A stretch of DNA of 64,000 nt, taken from positions 434,001 to 498,000 of the forward strand of contig NZ_CP107796.1 of NCBI RefSeq assembly GCF_036345995.1, read 5' to 3'. The stretch comes from Streptomyces sp. NBC_00557. GTDB lineage: Bacteria > Actinomycetota > Actinomycetes > Streptomycetales > Streptomycetaceae. Under the pieces are notes generated by a model that was not told where the DNA came from, did no database searches, and was given only the letters and a program-made list of their open reading frames with translations. Each line of letters begins with the position of its first letter. Within the stretch, counting starts at the first letter, position 1. The position numbers were made by a program, and so were the translations under genes. This document shows positions 61,901-64,000 of the stretch, one piece after another.

Positions 61901-64000
61901 AGAGCGGTGACCTTGCGGCCCTCGGCACGGAAGCGCGAGGCGATCTCCTCGACGGCCGTAGCCGCGCCGGAAACCACCACTGCCTGCGGCCCGTTGACGG
62001 CGGCAACACCCACCTGCTCACCGAGCAGGGGCAGCACCTCCTCCTCCGAGGCCTGCACCGCCACCATCGCACCACCGGCCGGCAGCGCCTGCATCAACCG
62101 GCCGCGCGCCGCCACCAGACGGCACGCATCCGCCAGCGACCACACGCCAGCCACATGCGCGGCAGCGATCTCACCGATCGAATGCCCCGCCAGCACATCC
62201 GGGCGCACACCCCACGACTCCAGCAACCGGAACAACGCCACTTCCAGCGCGAACAACGCAGGCTGCGCGAACTCCGTGCGATTCAGCGCGTCGGCGTCCT
62301 CACCGAAGACGACCGCCTTCAGATCGAACGGCAGTTCCGCGTCCACCGCGTCGAACGCCGCAGCGAACACCGGGAACCGCCCGTACAACTCCCGGCCCAT
62401 GCCCAGGCGCTGGGAACCCTGACCGGCGAACAGGAACGCCGTACGCCCCCGCACCGCCGCACCCCGCACCACCCGCGCATGCGACTCACCCGCCGCCACC
62501 GCGGCCAGCCCGGACCGCAACTCCTCCCAGTCCGAGCCCACCACCACCGCACGGTCCTCGAACACCGACCGCGTCACCGCCAGCGACCACCCCACATCCG
62601 CCGCCGACCCCGACCCGTCGGCCACGGACTCCAGCAGCCGCGCCGCCTGCGCCCGCAACGCCTCCTCACCCCGAGCCGACAGCGGCCACACCACCACACC
62701 GTCACCATCGGCCCCAGACCCGGACCCGGACCCGACAGACTCCTGCGGCACCTCCTCCAACACCACATGCGCATTCGTGCCGGAGATGCCGAAGGAGGAC
62801 ACTCCCGCGCGGCGCGGGCGGTCGTCGTGCGTCGGCCATTCCTGGGGTTCGGTGAGGAGTTCGACGGCACCGGCGGACCAGTCGACGTGCGAGGACGGCG
62901 CATCGACGTGCAGGGTGCGCGGCAGCACCCCGTGCTGCATGGCGAGCACCATCTTCATGACGCCCGCGACACCGGCGGCGGCCTGCGTGTGGCCGATGTT
63001 GGACTTCACCGAGCCCAGCAAGAGCGGGCGTTCGCGGTCCTGGCCGTACGTGGCGAGGAGCGCCTGCGCCTCGATCGGGTCGCCCAGCGTCGTACCCGTG
63101 CCGTGCGCCTCGACGGCGTCCACGTCGGCCGGGGTCAGCCCGGCCGACGCCAGGGCGGCGCGGATCACCCGCTGCTGGGAGGGGCCGTTGGGCGCGGTGA
63201 GGCCGTTGGAGGCGCCGTCCTGGTTGACGGCGCTGCCGCGGATCACGGCCAGGATCCGGTGTCCGTTGCGGCGGGCGTCGGACAGGCGCTCCAAGAGGAG
63301 CAGGCCGGCGCCCTCGCCCCAGCCGGTGCCGTCGGCGGCCTCGGCGAACGGCTTGCAGCGGCCGTCGGCGGCCATGCCTCCCTGGCGGCTGAACTCGACG
63401 AAGGCGCCGGGGGTGGACATGACGGCGACGCCGCCGGCGAGGGCGAGGGAGCACTCCCCCGCACGCAGGGCGTGCACCGCGAGGTGGAGGGCGACGAGGG
63501 AGGACGAGCAGGCGGTGTCGACGGTGACCGCGGGGCCCTCCAGGCCGAGGGTGTAGGCGACGCGGCCGGAGACCACGCTGCCGGTGTTGCCGGTGAGGAT
63601 GTGTCCCTCGACCTCTTCGGGGATCTCGCGGAGTCCGGAGCCGTACTCCTGGTTGCTGGCGCCGACGAACACGCCGGTGCTGCTGCCGCGCAGGGCGGCG
63701 GGGGCGATGCCGGCGCGTTCGACGGTCTCCCAGGCGACCTCCAGCAGGAGCCGCTGCTGCGGGTCCATGGCGAGGGCCTCGCGGGGGGAGATGCCGAAGA
63801 AGGCGGCGTCGAAGCGGTCGGCGTCGTGGACGAAGCCGCCCTCGGTGGCGGCGCTGCCCCGGCCGCCGTCGTGCTGGAACAGGCCGTCGAGGTCCCAGCC
63901 GCGGTCGGCGGGGAAGCCGGTCATGGCGTCCGTGCCGTCGGCGAGGAGCCGCCAGAAGTCCTCCGGGGTGTCGGCCCCGCCCGGCCAGCGGCACGCCATC
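49993..64000 (-). CDS. Modular type I polyketide synthase A, 5' end outside window (3 modules visible)
   Basis: The reading frame is open from the window edge to a TGA at 49993-49995, giving 4668 residues from the first visible Met, which is the Met of the KS motif MACRWPGG. The true start therefore lies beyond base 64000. Visible order: KS-AT-KR-ACP (A1), KS-AT-KR-ACP (A2), KS-AT-KR-ACP (A3), then a C-terminal docking segment of about 90 residues ending in [17 protein letters not shown] active cysteines are at window residues 164, 1700 and 3251. All three ATs carry GHSIG and HAFH, the malonyl-CoA signature. The protein elongates an ACP-bound chain by three ketides, each reduced to a hydroxyl. 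Its tail should dock to the N-terminal helix of PKS B, which starts 67 nt downstream. Whether more modules or a loading module precede A1 cannot be seen. Confidence 0.97.
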   Translation of the reverse strand, partial: MACRWPGGADTPEDFWRLLADGTDAMTGFPADRGWDLDGLFQHDGGRGSAATEGGFVHDADRFDAAFFGISPREALAMDPQQRLLLEVAWETVERAGIAPAALRGSSTGVFVGASNQEYGSGLREIPEEVEGHILTGNTGSVVSGRVAYTLGLEGPAVTVDTACSSSLVALHLAVHALRAGECSLALAGGVAVMSTPGAFVEFSRQGGMAADGRCKPFAEAADGTGWGEGAGLLLLERLSDARRNGHRILAVIRGSAVNQDGASNGLTAPNGPSQQRVIRAALASAGLTPADVDAVEAHGTGTTLGDPIEAQALLATYGQDRERPLLLGSVKSNIGHTQAAAGVAGVMKMVLAMQHGVLPRTLHVDAPSSHVDWSAGAVELLTEPQEWPTHDDRPRRAGVSSFGISGTNAHVVLEEVPQESVGSGSGSGADGDGVVVWPLSARGEEALRAQAARLLESVADGSGSAADVGWSLAVTRSVFEDRAVVVGSDWEELRSGLAAVAAGESHARVVRGAAVRGRTAFLFAGQGSQRLGMGRELYGRFPVFAAAFDAVDAELPFDLKAVVFGEDADALNRTEFAQPALFALEVALFRLLESWGVRPDVLAGHSIGEIAAAHVAGVWSLADACRLVAARGRLMQALPAGGAMVAVQASEEEVLPLLGEQVGVAAVNGPQAVVVSGAATAVEEIASRFRAEGRKVTALRVSHAFHSPLMEPMLADFREVVRSLSYDRPKLPIVSTVTGVSASDEELTSPEYWVDHVRRTVRYADAVRTLADEHATVRFLELGPDGTLTALAGAVLPAAEYDAEAAVEPHVAVPALRKEGPEQVALLSAVGALHAYGLSPDWSALFPGAKALALPTYAFQRQRYWLADVASSGDDGRGGAVDSAFWAAVRKGDVQELAGRLALDPDVLAPVLPALTAWHHSSVRRSTAASWQYRETWTPLEVPAGAPSGVWLVPFCADDAEAAETAATVADAFTAGGARGIPVPVAPDADRARITAALGEARHGGSAQLLSLLALTETPHPGHDDVPLGLHLNTLLLQALAETGTGARLWAATRSAVSVGAADPLTRPAQATAWGLGRTAAVEHSDLWAGLVDLPSRLDERILTRLIACVTRPGDDSELAVRDSAVFARRLVRVVRDDDDRPEPRFTGTTLITGGTGTIGAHVARHLARQGAEHLLLVSRRGPDAPGAGELRRELEDLGAEVTVAACDPADRADLDALLATVPADRPLTAVLHMAGALDDAPITAMDPERYATVLRVKLRAAANLDEATRDLEHPLTAFVLFSSIAGALGSAGQAGYAAGNAHLDALARARRAAGLTATSVAWGPWAGGGMADDPAVLARLRRGGLTPMEAEPALTALGRILAHDDTWALVSDIDWGRVADGRRGLPGGALFSRIPEAAHAAAAAADPADAHGGRLRAELAPLGAAERRRLLLTLVRRSAATALGHPTPESIQPTRAFQDCGFDSLTAVELRNLLATATGLPLPTTLVFDHPTPVALADHLLHALDDGTLPTVQHTAGAPRSAGGDEPIAIVAMACRYPGRVGSPEDLWDLLTRGGDAISAFPADRGWDLDALYDPDARRPGTSYVGEGGFLDGAAEFDAAFFGISPREAVAMDPQQRLLLEVSWEAVERAGLDPRALRGSSTGLFVGCGHQGYGATLTDVPDDVRGHLLTGSAASLASGRVAYALGLEGPAVTLDTACSSSLVALHLAVQALRNGECDLALAGGVTVMSTPGVFVEFSRQRGLAADGRCKAFAEGADGTAWSEGVGMLLVERLSDARRNGHRVLAVVRGSAVNQDGASNGLTAPNGPSQQRVIRQALAGAGLTPADVDAVEAHGTGTTLGDPIEAQALIATYGQNRERPLWLGSVKSNIGHTQAAAGVAGVIKMVLALQHGVLPRTLHVEEPSSHVDWSAGAVELLTEAREWPSYDGRPRRAAVSAFGLSGTNAHVVLEEPQTDDTPALPDLRPPADVVPWTVSARSDEALRAQATRLAAHLRAHPGTTPAQVGHALATSRSVFEHRAVVVGDDRTALLAALDAVGRGEPAPGAAVGTAGTEGGVAFLFAGQGSQRLGMGRELHAAFDVFADAFDAACAHLDNELGRSLRDIVFGHDQAALDRTEFTQPALFAFEVALFRLLESWGVRPDVLAGHSIGQLVAAHVAGVWSLEDACRLVAARGRLMQALPEGGAMVAVEASEDEVLPLLAGLEAEVGIAAVNAPRSLVVSGTEDGVSRVAGHLAGLGRRTTRLRVSHAFHSPLMEPMLRDFLRVAESLTYHRPHIPIVSDLTGTLADPGELCAAGYWTAHVRQPVRFADDIRRLREQGVTRYLELGADGTLTALARACLPDDPATDPATGPAPLLVPALRKDRPEIPSLYDALARLHVHGVDVDWTPAFGAAPTAPAVDLPTYAFRHERYWLDHGTTPDNAGAPSARTAADTVDDRFWEAVECEDVDALTQTLGVRAEQIGAVVPALASWRRRQRQQTAVDALHYRVTWKPAATEPPTADSEPADSRWLLLLPGSPEGDDPTPDAVVTALGGPDRVTAVEVTGDDRTHRAALAGRLRTATGQHPVRGVLALAHLAGTDTEGLPLGPAVVATLLQACGDAGVGGRVWVVTRGAVSVGRSDGAPDPVQGAVWGLGRVAALEYPDRWGGLIDLPDTLDRRATARLTAVLLGSGPEDQLAVRPSGVFGRRLERVTPAGGTTAWQPRGTVLVTGGTGALGARVARWAAEQGAEHLVLVSRRGIDAPGAADLRDELRATGARVTVIACDVADREALAALLAEHPVDAVVHTAGVLDDGVIDALSPERFAGVLRTKALGALHLDQLTRDRDLDAFVLFSSIAGTLGTSGQGNYAAANAFLDALAERRRAAGLTATSIAWGPWADGGMADEEVVAWRMHRGGVLPLQPALGILALQRAVGAPRPAVMVADIHWGEYAPPFTMTRPSPLIESLPEARAAVEGAGAASERFGRGDGSGLRHQLTGLTPAEQERVLLEMVRLCAAGVLGYSGASAVPAERAFRDLGVDSLTAVELRGTLAMATGVPLAATVVFDYPTPVALARYLREQLLGELAEAEPSSTVAVPVSDDPVVIVGMACRFPGGVSDPEGLWRLLSEGGDAVGPFPADRGWDLAALYDPNAERPGTSYVDMGAFLDGADLFDAGFFGMSPREALAADPQQRLLLETSWEALERAGIAPGGLRGSRTGVFAGTNGQDYTGVLLASGEDFEGHVGTGNAASVLSGRVSYVLGLEGPAVTVDTACSSSLVALHLAVQALRNGECDLALAGGVTVMSTPGAFVEFSRQRGLAADGRCKAFAEGADGTGWGEGVGVLVVERLSDARRNGHRVLAVVRGSAVNQDGASNGLTAPNGPSQQRVIRAALASAGLKPSDVDAVEAHGTGTALGDPIEAQALLATYGQDRERPLYLGSVKSNIGHTQAAAGVAGVIKMVLAMQHGVLPRTLHVEEPSSHVDWSAGTVELLTEERDWPDSGRVRRVGVSAFGVSGTNAHIILEQPVEEDRKVVETGPVPPLVPWVVSGRSREALRAQAGRLAEFVSERAGVSPDAVGAALVRSRSVFEHRAVVWGTGREELLRGLRSVAAGEPAGAGAMVGNVGEGGRTAFLFAGQGSQRLGMGRELYDEYPVFADAFDAVCAHLDTELPRPLREIVFGEDADALNRTEYAQPALFALEVALFRLLESWGVRPDVLAGHSIGEIAAAHVAGVWSLADACRLVAARGRLMQALPAGGAMAAVQASEDEVLPLLGEQVGIAAVNGPQAMVVSGAATAVEEIASRFRAEGRKVTALRVSHAFHSPLMEPMLGDFRKVAESLSYEQPQLRIVSTVTGEEVTGDELISPDYWVQHVRATVRFADAVRALDAHGVRRYLELGPDGTLTALGQAVLDDSTGPDADAPVLVPALRKDRPENGSVVSALAALFVSGGEVEWSRAFPAVEPVELPTYAFQHRRFWPAPARPEAVAGAGGEIDARFWEAVEREDLEALAGELDLEQDVMGSVLPALSSWRRRSREQAELNGSRYRVRWQPLTSLPRGAALSGRWLLVVPDGLAGDSWAVSVREALTTAGADVELLAHETGADRAELARRLEGVGSVTGVVSLLSLVGQVRDDGVPFFVSASLTLAQALGDAGVTAPLWVVTRGAVSVGGADPAVDAVQAAVWGLGRVAALEIPGRWGGLVDLPNSWDAASRSALAAVLAGVGDEDQVAVRASGVFGRRLERVPATGADAAVWRPRGTVLITGGTGALGARVARWAAGNGAEHLLLVSRRGLDAPGAAELRDELAATGVRVTVAACDVADRQAVEALLAEHPVDAVVHAAGAVVNVPLEEMSGEELAEVWAGKVAGAVHLDAVLGERALDAFVVFSSIAGVWGSGGQAGYAAANAFLDGLIEARRARGLVGTSVAWGPWAESGMAAGAEAVEALRRRGLAALEPVRAVRALARAVTGAEPVVVVADVDWARFTPAYTSVRPSALLTGLPEAQAATAEIAGTGSGDTAGAGLHDQLAAQPQEERRQALLDLVRRRAAEVLGHGDPGAVGSAQAFRELGVDSLTAVELRNRLSADAGVKLPSTLVFDHPTPRHLAAFLDEELFGGEAADAESALVAELDRLAATISRLSPEMAVRALAQARLRSMLAELGDQHEADAKATVSQQLEAASDDEIFDFINRELGRS
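50513..51410 (-). repeat. Near-identical KR block of A3 (partner 40960-41857 in B2)
   Basis: About 900 bp of the A-type KR and the following linker match B2 at offset 9553. Identity breaks inside at about 50690-50770 (41137-41217), where the KR C-terminus differs, so the shared DNA is mosaic. Confidence 0.85.
53718..54550 (-). repeat. Near-identical KS block of A3 (partner 44153-44985 in B2)
   Basis: About 830 bp covering much of the KS of A3 repeats in B2 at a constant offset of 9565 bases with only scattered differences, then resumes around 54639-54890 (45074-45325). Third positions are shared as well as first and second, so this is recent duplication or gene conversion rather than protein-level constraint. 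Confidence 0.85.
54769..59421 (-). other. PKS module A2: KS-AT(malonyl)-KR(B-type)-ACP
   Basis: KS about 59420-58150 (Cys codon 58902-58900), AT about 57850-56940 (GHSIGQL rather than the usual GHSIGEI; HAFH near 57260-57245), KR core about 55895-55380 with [11 protein letters not shown] and GNYAAAN (catalytic Tyr near 55460), ACP about 55050-54840 with GVDSL. LDD plus N148 and no P144 indicate a B1-type KR. The module closely resembles B1 of the next gene, especially in the KS and KR, and forms half of a duplicated bimodule. Predicted output: malonate extension with a beta-hydroxyl. Confidence 0.9.
59422..64000 (-). other. PKS module A1: KS-AT(malonyl)-KR(B-type)-ACP
   Basis: Approximate spans: KS 64000-62765 (Cys codon 63510-63508; EAHGTGT and [10 protein letters not shown] present), AT 62460-61580 (GHSIGEI, HAFH near 61890-61880), KR 60600-59990, ACP 59700-59520 (GFDSL, Ser codon near 59604). 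The KR has a good Rossmann motif (ITGGTGTIG) and LDD in [11 protein letters not shown], indicating a B-type 3-hydroxyl. Residue 148 is Gly rather than the Asn usual in B-type KRs, so the stereochemical call is less firm than for A2. This KR half is clearly divergent from the other KRs of the locus, while its AT is nearly identical to those of A3 and B2. Predicted output: malonate extension with a beta-hydroxyl. Confidence 0.9.

Overview
The window lies entirely inside a large modular (cis-AT) type I polyketide synthase locus. All real coding sequence is on the minus strand, so transcription runs from base 64000 towards base 1. The very high G+C content, near-exclusive G/C third positions and streptomycete-style PKS docking helices point to Streptomyces or a close actinomycete relative. 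No tRNA, rRNA, mobile element, CRISPR array, regulator, tailoring gene, loading module or thioesterase is visible.

Layout in transcription order. PKS A (5' end outside the window; stop at 49993) shows three modules. PKS B (49925-25377, 8182 aa) has five modules. PKS C (25340-9594, 5248 aa, GTG start) has three modules. A 38-codon ORF (9597-9481) follows and overlaps its neighbours by ATGA and GTGA. PKS D (GTG start at 9484, runs off at base 1) has one complete module and one truncated at its KR. Junctions are 67 nt (A-B), 36 nt (B-C) and 4-nt overlaps (C-small ORF-D), so this looks like one operon. C-terminal docking segments on A, B and C and N-terminal coiled coils on B, C and D fit the handover A to B to C to D.

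The 13 modules and their predicted output are: A1, A2, A3, B1 and B2 are KS-AT-KR-ACP with malonyl ATs and give a run of 1,3-hydroxyls (KR types B, B, A, B, A). B3 is KS-AT-DH-ACP with no KR and should leave a ketone. B4 is methylmalonyl with a B2-type KR (methyl plus hydroxyl). B5 is fully reducing. C1 gives a hydroxyl (A-type KR), C2 is fully reducing, and C3 gives a hydroxyl (B-type). D1 is methylmalonyl plus hydroxyl, and D2 is DH-KR and gives an alkene. If D2 is the last extension module, this places C2=C3, 4-Me, 5-, 7- and 11-OH, 14-Me, 15-OH, a C17 ketone able to close on the C21 hydroxyl as a six-membered hemiketal, and hydroxyls at C19, C23, C25 and C27. That resembles the polyol half of the marginolactone family (azalomycin/niphimycin type). 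The product assignment is inference; the module architecture is read directly.

The most unusual points are the KR-less module B3 (retained DH motifs, altered ACP motif, a repeat-containing linker where a KR would sit), the doubly overlapping small ORF between C and D, extensive near-identical blocks between modules, and a sharply localised rare-codon patch over the AT specificity motif of module C3.
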